From contig JASBZA010000003.1 in NCBI GenBank assembly GCA_029983685.1, positions 113,736 through 177,735 on the forward strand: 64,000 bases of DNA. The letters run 5' to 3'. Under the pieces are notes generated by a model. It was not told the DNA's origin. It was given only the letters and a program-made list of their open reading frames with translations, and did not search any database. The stretch comes from Oscillospiraceae bacterium. GTDB lineage: Bacteria; Bacillota; Clostridia; Saccharofermentanales; Fastidiosipilaceae. The position numbers and the translations under genes are program-made. Below, in pieces: positions 32,713 through 41,727 of the stretch (positions within the stretch are counted from its first letter, which is position 1; each line of letters begins with the position of its first letter).

Positions 32713-34431
32713 TTAGTTATTAAATTCAATTTGTAGAATATTGTTGTAATCTTCGCCTTCTTGAGCAATGACCTTAATCTTTTGGCCGGGCTTTAGGAAG
32801 GCAAGAACAGGCCCCAGTGTTTCAGGATCTGCTCGGTAGACCTTGGAATCTTCCTTTGTTTGGAAGTAGAAGACTGTATTCCCATCCTCAACCATACCTG
32901 CCACTTGTGTTAGGGTCAATTCAGTCAAATCTCCCTCAATTTCTGCAGGACCGTTTTGGTTAGGATTGGTCTCGTAGTATTTGGCCATCACTTGGGGTAC
33001 CGTATCACCTACCACAACATTAGTGAATTGTTCAGCATCAACCAGGGCGAACATTTTGGCCGTTAGGGACTGGTCCTTAAGAGACATGAAATAAACAGGT
33101 CTTCCTTGGATATTGAGAATAACTGGGAAGGTTGGATTATAGCCTTTTTCTTGAACTTTACCTCTGGCAGAGCTCATAGCTGCATATTCAGTCGAAGAAG
33201 GTTGAGGATAGAAGGTGGCTTCCTTAGTTCTGAGGTTTACATAATAGAATCCCAGGTTCGATGTGTCAGACCTGACCGAAGTTACACCGGTAATCAGGTG
33301 CAGATCCGTACCGATTGAAATGTAATTATAACCTTCGGTTGTAGAGGTGACATTTCTTTGGCCAAAGATAGAGTTCCAGAAGCCTTTTACAAAACGACCG
33401 TGCCAATTAAGTTGGTCTAGGATGTTCTCGGCAGGGTAGGCTCGATCCACCCATTCCGGTATATCAGCCTTATCATAATAAGTTGACTCACCCGTGTGCG
33501 CATCGGTTAAATATATGCCTTGTGTATCTGTAGCCGAGAAAAGAGCAATTCTTTTGGTCAGCTTAGGCGTTACATACCATGCCTTACCATTATCATCAAT
33601 CTCGAAGTTCGTTTCGCCGAAGAGAGCAAAAGGATATTGAAAACGCAAGTGGCGGTCAAAGTCTCTCATGAGATAGTCACTATTAGAATACATGATAGAC
33701 TCGTCCAACTTTATTAGATCACCTTCTTGTGTGTTCATATCTACGCTTACGTAGTACTGGATTCCCTCTCGAAAGTTCCACAGATATTTGAAAAAATCGT
33801 TATAAAATAGAGGTGATACTCTGTAAGGTTTTCCAGCAATATTAATCTGAGAGTAGTAGGCGGAAATATCAAACTGTGAAACCAAATCACCCACGGCACC
33901 CATTTCCTTTTCGCCGATGACGGAGGCGGCTTCCCTATCCACCACAGGCACTTGGCTTATGTGAATTTGGTCAATCTCTTCATCAAAGACGCCTTCACGT
34001 ACTTCAATAAGATTCTTATATTGAGAAGCCATGAAGATGGGAGACCCAATAAAGCGCATAATAGCCGGGAAGAGAATACAGACAGCAATTACACCCAGAG
34101 AGACTAGAAAACTCTTGGCGGTTTTGGGCTTACGGCCAAAGAGAGCCATGAGGAACCAGAATAGAACAATGCCTATAATAATTGTGAAATAAAGCTCCAT
34201 ACCCATAGGACTTAAGGAGGGGAGGGCAAAGAAAAAATAAACAAACATGATGATAAGTGTCATAAGGAGAACAAACCACCATGGTTTTCGTCTAAATTTT
34301 CCTTTTTTATTGACTTTATTGGGATTTCCTATATTAAATATACGGTCAAAAAAATCCTTGAAACTCGTAAATCTAATGTTCTCACCTGTATTGAATTTAA
34401 AATTAAAAGGGCTTTTTGCGTTGTAATCCAT
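32713..34431 (-). CDS. Three-helix membrane protein with large extracytoplasmic domain, unknown function
   Basis: 572 residues. Residues 1-48 are cytoplasmic and basic. Three membrane helices follow (about 50-70, 77-97, 106-127). About 440 residues then lie probably outside the cell; they are rich in Tyr, Asp and Asn and have no Cys pairs. Repeated phrases such as AGKPYRVSP and QGRPVYFMS, and GTDLHLITG and DTQGIYLTD, suggest repeated beta-strand units. No catalytic motif is recognised. AAGGAAG precedes the ATG. The gene is convergent with the UPF0340 gene (13-base gap). Confidence 0.8.
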   Translation of the reverse strand: MDYNAKSPFNFKFNTGENIRFTSFKDFFDRIFNIGNPNKVNKKGKFRRKPWWFVLLMTLIIMFVYFFFALPSLSPMGMELYFTIIIGIVLFWFLMALFGRKPKTAKSFLVSLGVIAVCILFPAIMRFIGSPIFMASQYKNLIEVREGVFDEEIDQIHISQVPVVDREAASVIGEKEMGAVGDLVSQFDISAYYSQINIAGKPYRVSPLFYNDFFKYLWNFREGIQYYVSVDMNTQEGDLIKLDESIMYSNSDYLMRDFDRHLRFQYPFALFGETNFEIDDNGKAWYVTPKLTKRIALFSATDTQGIYLTDAHTGESTYYDKADIPEWVDRAYPAENILDQLNWHGRFVKGFWNSIFGQRNVTSTTEGYNYISIGTDLHLITGVTSVRSDTSNLGFYYVNLRTKEATFYPQPSSTEYAAMSSARGKVQEKGYNPTFPVILNIQGRPVYFMSLKDQSLTAKMFALVDAEQFTNVVVGDTVPQVMAKYYETNPNQNGPAEIEGDLTELTLTQVAGMVEDGNTVFYFQTKEDSKVYRADPETLGPVLAFLKPGQKIKVIAQEGEDYNNILQIEFNN

Positions 34432-34575
34432 ATCTTCCTTCTTTCTAAGCCTTGCCGGCAGATTCTGCTCTTGGTTAAATCAGGTTCAGCCAGGACTAGT
34501 AGTAGAATAGCATATGTATTCACCAATATAAAGTTAGACATATTCACTAAATATCGAATTTATTCTTAGAATTCC

Positions 34576-34604
34576 TTGACAGTTGATGGGGGGCTTGTTA
34601 ATAT
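34576..34604 (+). promoter_or_regulatory. Promoter of the tRNA-Leu/tRNA-fMet pair
   Basis: TTGACA (34576-34581), a 17-base spacer and TAATAT (34599-34604). The first tRNA begins 29 bases after the -10. Confidence 0.8.
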
Positions 34605-34633
34605 AGCTCGTGCACTAATTACAGGATGTAATT

Positions 34634-34720
34634 GCTCGCGTGGCGGAATAGGCAGACGCAGTGGATTTAAAATCCACCAGAGTAAAATCTGTGCCGGTTC
34701 AAGTCCGGCCGTGAGCACCA
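34634..34720 (+). tRNA. tRNA-Leu (TAA)
   Basis: An 87-base class II tRNA with a long variable arm. Acceptor GCTCGCG pairs with CGTGAGC, the anticodon loop TTTAAAA reads TAA, and CCA is encoded (34718-34720). Confidence 0.95.
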
Positions 34721-34729
34721 TATAAATAC

Positions 34730-34806
34730 CGCGGAGTAGAGCAGCTGGTAGCTTGTCGGGCTCATAACCCGGAGGTCGCGAGGTTCGAATCCCGCCTCCG
34801 CAACCA
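34730..34806 (+). tRNA. Initiator tRNA-fMet (CAT)
   Basis: Anticodon CAT in stem TCGGG/CCCGG. Acceptor C1 faces A72 unpaired (CGCGGAG against CTCCGCA), the hallmark of bacterial initiator tRNA, and three G-C pairs lie next to the anticodon loop. CCA is encoded. Confidence 0.95.
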
Positions 34807-34812
34807 AGTAGG

Positions 34813-34849
34813 AAAGCAGCTATTGATTAAGTTCAATAGCTGCTTTTTT
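34813..34849 (+). terminator. Terminator after the tRNA pair
   Basis: Long stem AAGCAGCTATTGA/TTCAATAGCTGCTT followed by a T run to 34849. Confidence 0.9.
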
Positions 34850-34902
34850 GCCGTACTGTGCAGATATAATAGATATAATTCTTGGCGTTATAGAGTCTAA
34901 AG

Positions 34903-36237
34903 TTAGAGTCCCAAAAGCATCGAGGCTACTTCAAAATAAATAAGCAAAACCATTGTATCGACAGCAGTTGTAATCAGAGGACCTGCCATGACCGTAGGGT
35001 CAATATTTAAGCGATCGCCCAAAAGAGGCATGAGCCCACCAACGACTTTTGATAAGATAACTGTCAAGAGAAGTGTTATACCTACCGTTAAATTGATTGC
35101 AATATCTCTGGTATCCAACAAAATCATTCGGACTGTGTTGACTAGAACCAGTGCAGTTCCCGTAATTAAACCGACTCTTGCTTCTTTTAAGATTACTTTT
35201 AAAGTATCCTTAAAACCCACCTCTTTGGCATATAGAGCTCTTATTATAGTAGTGGAGGCCTGCGTACCGGCATTACCACCGGAGTCCATGAGCATGGGGA
35301 TATAAGCCGTTAGAACGACCGTCGCCGAGAGTAGACTTTCATAGTGATGGATAATAAAGCCCGTAAAGGTTGCCGTGATTAAACATATGATTAGCCATAT
35401 CGTTCGATCTTTGGCCATACGTAAACTGGATTTTTCTAAATAGGGCATGACTTCGGTATCAGATTCTTGAATACCGTGAATGTTAGCCAAGTCCTCTTCG
35501 TACTCTTCGTGCAAGATGTCGATAGCCCACTCTGCCGGGATGAAACCGATAAGACGGCCTTCGGAATCCGTTACCGGAATTTCCGCTATATCATATCGTT
35601 GGGCTAATTTAGCTGCAACTTCCTGGTCATCGGTGGCCTTGACGCTGGCTGTTATAGAATTAAGAAAGGAACTGATGCTTTGATCCTGGTTACGTAGTAA
35701 GTCGGCTAAATAAACAAAGCCAATCAGTACCAAAGATTCATTTGTGACCCAAATCTGTTCCAATCGATTGGCATCTAAATCGGAGTTGATAATTTTATTA
35801 AGTGCAGTTTTTGGAGGCGTGTCTATCTTGATGGAGATAAAGTTGATAGACATGATGGACCCGACACTTTCTTCAGGATAGCCCAGGAGTTTATTGATGA
35901 CCGGACGGCGCTCTTCGTCTACGAAATAGGTCATAATTTTTCGGACGATGTTGGCCGGCAATTCCTGTAGGGAGTCCACTAATTCGTCTTCATCCAATTC
36001 TTGGATAAGCGTCATGATATTTTCATCGGGGAGTGATTCGATAATTTCCAGCTTCTTGTCCTTGGGAAGAAGAGCAAAGGTATCTGCCAAGAGGTCTTTT
36101 TTTAATAGTTTCATCCATATGGCAGTATCGGTTTTGGAAAGATTCTGAAAGTCCTCGGCCAAATCGACAGGGTCCATCTTATTAATTCGACTCTGCAATT
36201 CTTTTAATTCGTCGGTATTGTATTTTTTTTGTTCCAT
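34903..36237 (-). CDS. mgtE: Magnesium transporter MgtE
   Basis: Mg2+ channel/transporter of the cytoplasmic membrane, 444 residues. An N-terminal superhelical domain (LADTFALLPKDKKLEIIESL) is followed by two CBS domains (about 135-255; GSIMSINFISI and AEIPVTDSEGRLIGFI) that sense Mg2+. The membrane pore has MDSGGNAGTQASTTIIRAL, the family signature, and TVMAGPLITTAVD near the end. ATG follows AAAGGAGTATATGAA. The gene has a strong promoter and a leader of about 187 bases ending in a terminator, so expression is probably attenuated. Confidence 0.95.
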   Translation of the reverse strand: MEQKKYNTDELKELQSRINKMDPVDLAEDFQNLSKTDTAIWMKLLKKDLLADTFALLPKDKKLEIIESLPDENIMTLIQELDEDELVDSLQELPANIVRKIMTYFVDEERRPVINKLLGYPEESVGSIMSINFISIKIDTPPKTALNKIINSDLDANRLEQIWVTNESLVLIGFVYLADLLRNQDQSISSFLNSITASVKATDDQEVAAKLAQRYDIAEIPVTDSEGRLIGFIPAEWAIDILHEEYEEDLANIHGIQESDTEVMPYLEKSSLRMAKDRTIWLIICLITATFTGFIIHHYESLLSATVVLTAYIPMLMDSGGNAGTQASTTIIRALYAKEVGFKDTLKVILKEARVGLITGTALVLVNTVRMILLDTRDIAINLTVGITLLLTVILSKVVGGLMPLLGDRLNIDPTVMAGPLITTAVDTMVLLIYFEVASMLLGL

Positions 36238-36424
36238 TTCATATACTCCTTTAAATAAAAAAGCCGTTAAGATTAAGTCTCTGCGGCAAAAGTATATGAA
36301 AGATTGCAGTATGTCTCAAATGTATGAGCATCGATTCCGCAAGCTACATTGGGTTGCCGAAGGACTATGCGTTAAGTAACAACTTCGATAGGGGTCTGAA
36401 TTATCCATATAGCGCACCTTTTGT
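36238..36424 (-). promoter_or_regulatory. Structured 5' leader of mgtE, candidate Mg2+ riboswitch
   Basis: About 187 transcribed bases precede mgtE and end in a terminator immediately before its Shine-Dalgarno. The 5' end (minus strand, near 36420) reads AAGGTGCGCTATATGGA, which resembles part of the M-box (ykoK) core, and CGAAG/CTTCG arms can pair downstream. The M-box match is incomplete: the usual AGGCTCC and CTGCCC blocks are not seen. The layout supports a riboswitch or other attenuator; the class is uncertain. Confidence 0.45.
36255..36289 (-). terminator. Leader terminator before mgtE
   Basis: On the minus strand GCCG...CGGC with an inner AGA/TCT pairing, followed by TTTTTTATTT, ends 17 bases before the mgtE start. 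Its place between promoter and gene points to attenuation. Confidence 0.6.
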
Positions 36425-36430
36425 TTATTA

Positions 36431-36459
36431 ATAATAGAAAATATACTCTAGTTTTTCAA
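36431..36459 (-). promoter_or_regulatory. Promoter of the mgtE leader
   Basis: Minus strand TTGAAA, exactly 17 bases, TATTAT. It sets the start of the leader near 36424. Confidence 0.7.
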
Positions 36460-36487
36460 ACTATAAAACTATAAACAAAAGATTTCA

Positions 36488-38380
36488 TTAAATCATATCG
36501 ATAAGCCCCGGACTTACGACGTTATGCCAGAAGGCATGTTCAACATCGAAAACCGCATGAGGAGCATCGAAGTCGCGATTATCAAAGGGGAGAAGGCTCT
36601 CACCTAACTCGGCAATTTCCGTTATTTCTCCTTTTAGATAGGCGTCTAAGTAGGCAATGGCAGTTTTTACCCTTTGAATGACACCTCCTAATTTTATATC
36701 AAATTGGTCCAGGCCAAAGGCTTTGTTTTCGGCAAGCCATTGCTTGTGATAGGCGGTGACGAATGCTTCCAAATATTTAATCAATTCGGGAAGGGCGTGG
36801 TCTTTGTAACGCTTGAGTGTATCCTTGTCATCCGCCTTATAAGCCTTTCTTAAATCCTGTCCGGCTCGTGTTTTAATAGCCAAGGCACGGCATAAGGCCA
36901 AGTTGGCCTCTAGAATAGGACGATACCAGCTGTCTTCAGGGATATCATTTTGAATCAGATCATCCAGTTCACGGGTCATAAGGCTGAAATGTTCGGCCAT
37001 GGCATCCCCGTCAAAATGATAATCTACCAGGCCGGCTAAAATATCTTGATAAAGTAAGAGTTTAGGCGGGTTGACGCCAATCTTGCCGGGTGAAGGATTG
37101 CCCGGTGTAAAGACAGGTTCATCTAAAGCGAGGAAGTGCTTCCAAGAGGCATTGGTACAAGTATAAAAACGTTGTTCCAGCCAAGCATCATCAGGTTTGA
37201 TATGACCGTAGTTCAACTCTGCCCAATACTGTAAGGCCGGAAGAATAGAGAAGAAAGAGGCTTCGGCACCGTTATCGCCCCAGGCCGTAACCACAATATA
37301 AGGAATATTATGCTTTTGACAGGCCGAGAAAGCCAAATCTGCAACGAAGAAAGAATAGGCGTTGGCGGGGTTATAGCCGGTCCACTTCCAAGCACCGCCT
37401 GCAAAACCGATATTAGGTGTCATGAGCAGATGCGCTTCTAACATTTCATCGTAGATTTTTTCTTTGCTGGAATAATAATTCCAGTATATCAACTGTAAAT
37501 CTTCGGGGAGGACCTTACGGACTTCGGCAAAGTGTTCTTCAGAGATGTTCTCACTGTCGTATTGCCCGCCGGTTGCCAGACGGAAGAACATATCGGACCA
37601 GATCATGGGTTCCATGTCGTGGGCTTTGACCAAATCATAGACGCGTAAGACATGATCTAACATCAATTGGGTGGGGTCTTCATAACCGTTATTAATAAGA
37701 TAACGTCCCAGACCTAACATATGAGCCTCATCCATACCTAGGTTAACGCGACGTGAACGGAAAATCTCGCTGACCTGGGTCAACATGGCATCCAGGTATT
37801 CGTATGTTTTAGGCTCTTTAACCAGCAAAATACCGTCGATATCACGGATCTCATGCATGTGGGACCAACGTAAGAAACGGTCTAAGTGGGCCAAAGTTTG
37901 AACCGAAGCAAAAAGTTCGATACCTAAATCATAAGCAAAGTCATCCAGAGCTTTTAAGTCTTCTGCTGTATAGCGACCTCGAAGATAGCCCATATAAGGA
38001 TAACCCGGTACTTCCAAGATATCTTCCAAGTAAAGTTGGACTGATTGATAACCCATCAATGCCAATTGCGTCAAAAGACGTTTAAGGGTCTCTGGTTTGG
38101 CGACACCATTGCGGGCCAAGTCCGGCATAAAGCCTAAGTCTGGACATTTTGCTTCTTCGTAATAGGGCAGATCGAAATCGTCTAAGACTTGGATGAGTGA
38201 CAAGGCTCTGGGAAAGAAGCGGTCATTCTTTAAGCTTAAGATAAGCTTATCGCCTTCTTTATCAATGCCGATACCCTGTCCCTCATAGCGAATTTCCAGA
38301 TTCGCGGGTAAGGTCAACTTTTGATAGTCCGATAATAATTCCACCATACGTGCTTCTCTGGCACCTAATTTTACTGTCAT
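36488..38380 (-). CDS. GH20-type beta-N-acetylhexosaminidase
   Basis: Removes terminal beta-linked GlcNAc or GalNAc from glycans by substrate-assisted catalysis. The 630 residues start with a small alpha/beta domain (about 1-85) followed by a TIM barrel. The catalytic pair is Asp217-Glu218 in VNLGMDEAH, and FAGGAWKWTGYNP near 340 supplies Trp residues of the sugar pocket. There is no signal peptide, so it acts in the cytoplasm on imported sugars. It lies 25 bases after the lacI-type gene in one minus-strand operon, opposite the importer genes. AGAAAGGTG precedes the ATG. Confidence 0.85.
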   Translation of the reverse strand: MTVKLGAREARMVELLSDYQKLTLPANLEIRYEGQGIGIDKEGDKLILSLKNDRFFPRALSLIQVLDDFDLPYYEEAKCPDLGFMPDLARNGVAKPETLKRLLTQLALMGYQSVQLYLEDILEVPGYPYMGYLRGRYTAEDLKALDDFAYDLGIELFASVQTLAHLDRFLRWSHMHEIRDIDGILLVKEPKTYEYLDAMLTQVSEIFRSRRVNLGMDEAHMLGLGRYLINNGYEDPTQLMLDHVLRVYDLVKAHDMEPMIWSDMFFRLATGGQYDSENISEEHFAEVRKVLPEDLQLIYWNYYSSKEKIYDEMLEAHLLMTPNIGFAGGAWKWTGYNPANAYSFFVADLAFSACQKHNIPYIVVTAWGDNGAEASFFSILPALQYWAELNYGHIKPDDAWLEQRFYTCTNASWKHFLALDEPVFTPGNPSPGKIGVNPPKLLLYQDILAGLVDYHFDGDAMAEHFSLMTRELDDLIQNDIPEDSWYRPILEANLALCRALAIKTRAGQDLRKAYKADDKDTLKRYKDHALPELIKYLEAFVTAYHKQWLAENKAFGLDQFDIKLGGVIQRVKTAIAYLDAYLKGEITEIAELGESLLPFDNRDFDAPHAVFDVEHAFWHNVVSPGLIDMI

Positions 38381-38405
38381 CTTATTACACCTTTCTAAAA
38401 ATGAC

Positions 38406-39449
38406 TTAATTGAGCGGATCTTTCCAAATTATCTTGGATTCTATATAGGATAATTCATTCGAAATACCCGGATGGTCAATCTCCAGCATAATCTTTTTAG
38501 CTAAACGATAGCCCAAAGACCTGGTTTGAACGTCTACGGTGGTAATTTCATTGGCCAAATTGGTATATTCGCCCGTATTGTCAAAACCGGTCAAAATGAT
38601 TTTATCCTTAACCTGCATTTTGTCCAAATAATCTCTTATAAAGTGAGCGATGAAATCACTGGGACAAACAAAGGCATCGGGAAAAGCATCTAAATTGGCC
38701 AAAAAGCTTTCAATTTGTTCGCTGTGATGGCTGATGTCTAAAGATTCGGTATAAGAAAAAACAGAATCGGGTTCTAAACCACGTACTCTGTGTGCTTCTA
38801 AGAAACCTCTATATCGGTCCATATTGGTCATGGCGTAGTTTATGTCTCCGACAAAACCCAGTCTCTTATAACCTCGATCAAGTAAGCGCCCTGTAATCTC
38901 GTTAATCAGGTTATAGCCTTCCAATAGGACCAAACTGGCGTTCAAAGATCTAAAGGGCATGCTGGGAATAGTATCAAGAAAGATTTTAGGCATCTTCAAA
39001 TCGGCTAAGAGCCTCAACATGTTTTCATCGTATATATTCAAAACGATAATGCCGGAAATTTGGCCATTTTGAAGACTTTCGGGTAGTCTGTAATCGGCGT
39101 CTACCATGGGCGGTAAATAGGTATACATGAGGTTAAAATGATTCTGACTCAGTTCTTTAGCCATCTCATGAATGATTTTCATCCAAAAGGTAGAAGAGGT
39201 AGGCCTCGACACGATAACGGAAACCGTACGATTAAAGACTTCCGGAGACTGGCTATAGAGTTTGCCGTGGGACGGATGGTTTTGCGAGTCGGGAAGAGGA
39301 TAGCCTAATCGTTTAGCTTCCTCCCTAATTACCTGTCTGAGCTCATCGGAAACACCGGGGCGGTTCGTTAAAGCACGCCAAACACTTATTCTGGAGATGG
39401 AGAGATTGTCGGCTATATCTTGCATGCTGACTTTATTCTGACCGGCCAT
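38406..39449 (-). CDS. LacI-family transcriptional regulator
   Basis: A 347-residue repressor. The N-terminal helix-turn-helix is VSMQDIADNLSISRISVWRALTNRPGVS, slightly different from the usual VARxAGVS core. The periplasmic-binding-like effector domain follows (VIVSRPTSSTFWMKII; KRLGFVGDINYAMTNMDRYRGF; DAFVCPSDFIAHFI; ILTGFDNTGEYTNLANEITTVDV). It probably senses a mannose- or HexNAc-containing sugar and controls both its own operon with GH20 and the divergent permease operon. Its target may be one of the inverted repeats in the 309-base divergent gap. Confidence 0.92.
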   Translation of the reverse strand: MAGQNKVSMQDIADNLSISRISVWRALTNRPGVSDELRQVIREEAKRLGYPLPDSQNHPSHGKLYSQSPEVFNRTVSVIVSRPTSSTFWMKIIHEMAKELSQNHFNLMYTYLPPMVDADYRLPESLQNGQISGIIVLNIYDENMLRLLADLKMPKIFLDTIPSMPFRSLNASLVLLEGYNLINEITGRLLDRGYKRLGFVGDINYAMTNMDRYRGFLEAHRVRGLEPDSVFSYTESLDISHHSEQIESFLANLDAFPDAFVCPSDFIAHFIRDYLDKMQVKDKIILTGFDNTGEYTNLANEITTVDVQTRSLGYRLAKKIMLEIDHPGISNELSYIESKIIWKDPLN

Positions 39450-39520
39450 AATAAAACTCCTTTTCTATAAGCAATATTCTAATAATAAGTGCTTTTTATA
39501 GTATTTCAAGGATACACTTA

Positions 39521-39528
39521 TTACGTAA
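39521..39528. promoter_or_regulatory. TTACGTAA palindrome, candidate LacI-type operator
   Basis: A perfect 8-base palindrome with a central CG, typical of LacI-family half-site arrangement, in the gap between the lacI-type gene and the permease operon. TTACG/CGTAA arms recur at 39696-39713 with an 8-base centre. The assignment is inference. Confidence 0.3.
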
Positions 39529-39642
39529 CAAAAGCAATGCTTGTTAAGAGGAATTTTAGCTTCGTGAAAATAAAGTTGCCCATATAGTAAGAGGAGACTA
39601 AAGAATTCTTTAAAATTGTCTAACTTGTATCACAATAAATGT

Positions 39643-39670
39643 TTGACAAATACACTTTATATGTTACTAT
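39643..39670 (+). promoter_or_regulatory. Promoter of the glycan importer operon
   Basis: TTGACA (39643-39648), a 16-base spacer, TACTAT (39665-39670). It lies about 88 bases before the first permease start, leaving a leader that holds the inverted repeats described nearby. Confidence 0.7.
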
Positions 39671-39718
39671 TAAACAATAAAGAGAAATTCCTGCGTTACG
39701 TTATGTTTCGTAATTGCC

Positions 39719-39737
39719 TGTAAAGCATGGCTTTACA
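39719..39737. promoter_or_regulatory. TGTAAAGC-ATG-GCTTTACA inverted repeat in the importer leader
   Basis: Perfect 8-base arms around a 3-base centre, about 45 bases downstream of the expected transcription start and 21 bases before the permease ATG. It may be an operator for the divergent LacI-type regulator (a roadblock position), a catabolite site related to cre, or an RNA hairpin next to the ribosome site. Confidence 0.5.
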
Positions 39738-39758
39738 TAGAGCAGAAAGGAACTGCCA

Positions 39759-40721
39759 ATGCCAAGTAAAGAATTACAAAAACGCAAAAAAAGTTCAAAG
39801 TGGACAAAAGATGACCTTCAGTTAACGCTATTGGGGTTTCCGACCGCTATTTGGTTTTTTGTTTTTTCTTATTTACCTATGTTCGGACTCATCCTTGCTT
39901 TTAAGAAATTTAGGATTCATCAGGGTTCGGGCTTTTTTGTCAGTTTGTATAAGAGCGAGTGGGCAGGCTTTGATAACTTTAAGTTCTTCCTTAAATCCAA
40001 TACCTTTACGATGTTGTTGAGAAATACGCTTCTTTATAATGTCGTCTTTATTATTCTGGGAATTGTTATTCCGGTTACTTTGGCCATAATTATTAATGAG
40101 CTCTATCAGAAACGCTTGGCCAAAGTCTATCAGACCCTCATGTTTTTCCCGCACTTCCTGTCCTGGGTTGTCATCAGCTACTTCGTTTTTGCCTTCCTTA
40201 GCCCGGATAAGGGTATTATTAACGTCATTCGTATGGCTACAGGATCCAAGCCTATCCGGTGGTATAGTCAATCTAAGTACTGGCCTTTTATCTTAGTCAT
40301 CATGCAGGTCTGGAAGACAGTAGGTTACAGCATGGTTGTCTATCTGGCCTCTATTACGGGTATTGACCAGAGTATGTATGAAGCGGCCAACTTGGACGGT
40401 GCCACACGCTTCCAGCAAGCACTTTACATTACCATTCCATCTATTAAGCCTATTATCATCATGATTTTTATCTTGAATATCGGGCACATATTCTACTCGG
40501 ATTTCGGCCTGTTCTATCAAGTGACCAGAGGTATACCGGGGTCTATTTATAACGCGGTTTCGACCTTTGATACCTATATCTATCAGGCATTAAGAAACCC
40601 CAATGTTTCTATAGGTCAGACGGCCGCAGCTTCCATGTTCCAATCCGTTTGCTGCTGTATCACTGTGTTGGTAGCGAACTGGATCGTTAAGAAGATTGAT
40701 GAAGACAGCGCCATTATCTAA
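39759..40721 (+). CDS. Carbohydrate ABC transporter permease (LplB type)
   Basis: One of two membrane subunits of an oligosaccharide importer, 320 residues. About six helices are visible, starting near residue 30 after a basic N-terminus (KELQKRKKSSKW). The ATPase-docking EAA loop is EAANLDGATRFQQALYITIP near residue 210. LplB/YtcP-type permeases pair with a large binding lipoprotein, as here. AGAAAGGA precedes the ATG. The operon continues with the second permease, whose start lies 13 bases downstream behind AAGGAGG. Confidence 0.92.
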   Translation: MPSKELQKRKKSSKWTKDDLQLTLLGFPTAIWFFVFSYLPMFGLILAFKKFRIHQGSGFFVSLYKSEWAGFDNFKFFLKSNTFTMLLRNTLLYNVVFIILGIVIPVTLAIIINELYQKRLAKVYQTLMFFPHFLSWVVISYFVFAFLSPDKGIINVIRMATGSKPIRWYSQSKYWPFILVIMQVWKTVGYSMVVYLASITGIDQSMYEAANLDGATRFQQALYITIPSIKPIIIMIFILNIGHIFYSDFGLFYQVTRGIPGSIYNAVSTFDTYIYQALRNPNVSIGQTAAASMFQSVCCCITVLVANWIVKKIDEDSAII

Positions 40722-40734
40722 GGAGGAAAGAATC

Positions 40735-41709
40735 GTGACTAATAACAATATTTCAAATTCAAACACTGTAAATTCCTCGATCATTCTTCAAGACGATATT
40801 AAAAATAAGATGAAGTGGAATCCTAATGCCATTAAGTCCGGCACCAATGTGGTTTTTAATATCATATTTATTCTGGTTGCTTTTCTTTGTATTTTTCCTT
40901 TTATCTTTGTCTTCATGCTCTCGATTTCTTCAGAGCAATCCATTAGAGAATTCGGTTACAGAGTAATCCCTCAGGAATTCTCAACCAGTGCATATAAGTT
41001 TCTCTGGGGTGAAAGGGATACCATCTTTAATTCTTTCTTGGTTTCGGTCTTTGTAACCGCTGTCGGCACGGCATTGGGCGTTGTTTTGACCACTACCATG
41101 GGTTACGTTTTGTCCAGACCGCATTTTAAGACCAAGACGTTTTATACTTGGTTGGTTTTTATTCCCATGATTTTTAACGGCGGTATGGTTGCTTCTTATA
41201 TCATTAACGTAAATGTATTACAGCTGAAAGATAACATCTGGGTCCTGATCTTACCCTTGCTGGTGAGCTCCTTTAACATCATCATTGCCAAAACTTTTTT
41301 CCAGACGACCATTCCCGAATCCGTCATCGAATCGGCTCGAATTGACGGGGCCTCACAGTTCAGAACTTATCTCAGTATTGTCGTCCCGATTTCCAAACCG
41401 GTCTTTGCAACCATCGCACTTTTCCTGACCTTTGGCTATTGGAATGACTGGTTCTTATCATCCTTATATATTACGAAGCGCAACCTGGTTTCTCTCCAGG
41501 CCCTCTTAAACAATATGATGGGTGCTATTGAGTACATCGCCAATAACCCCACAGCCGGTTTATCCCTTACAGAATATAAGATGCAAATGCCTTCGGAAAC
41601 CGTCCGCATGGCTATTGCCGTAGTTATTGTTATACCTATTGCCTGTGCCTATCCGTTTTTCCAGAAATACTTTATTACCGGTTTGACGATAGGTGCGGTA
41701 AAAGGATAA
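40735..41709 (+). CDS. Carbohydrate ABC transporter permease (YtcP type)
   Basis: Second membrane subunit of the importer, about 325 residues and six helices. The EAA-like motif is ESARIDGASQFRTYLSIVVPI near residue 200, and the C-terminus FQKYFITGLTIGAVKG is typical of the family. The frame is open from 40696, but GTG 40735 with AAGGAGG 7 bases upstream is the credible start. A 10-base-pair hairpin separates it from the binding-protein gene. No ABC ATPase is encoded nearby, so a shared MsmK-type ATPase is expected elsewhere. Confidence 0.92.
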   Translation: MTNNNISNSNTVNSSIILQDDIKNKMKWNPNAIKSGTNVVFNIIFILVAFLCIFPFIFVFMLSISSEQSIREFGYRVIPQEFSTSAYKFLWGERDTIFNSFLVSVFVTAVGTALGVVLTTTMGYVLSRPHFKTKTFYTWLVFIPMIFNGGMVASYIINVNVLQLKDNIWVLILPLLVSSFNIIIAKTFFQTTIPESVIESARIDGASQFRTYLSIVVPISKPVFATIALFLTFGYWNDWFLSSLYITKRNLVSLQALLNNMMGAIEYIANNPTAGLSLTEYKMQMPSETVRMAIAVVIVIPIACAYPFFQKYFITGLTIGAVKG

Positions 41710-41727
41710 AAACAAATTTGTTTGGCC

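Noticed and set aside
32713..34431. Assigning the 572-residue membrane protein to a transporter family
   Set aside because: Only three helices and a large outer domain are visible, with no transporter motif.
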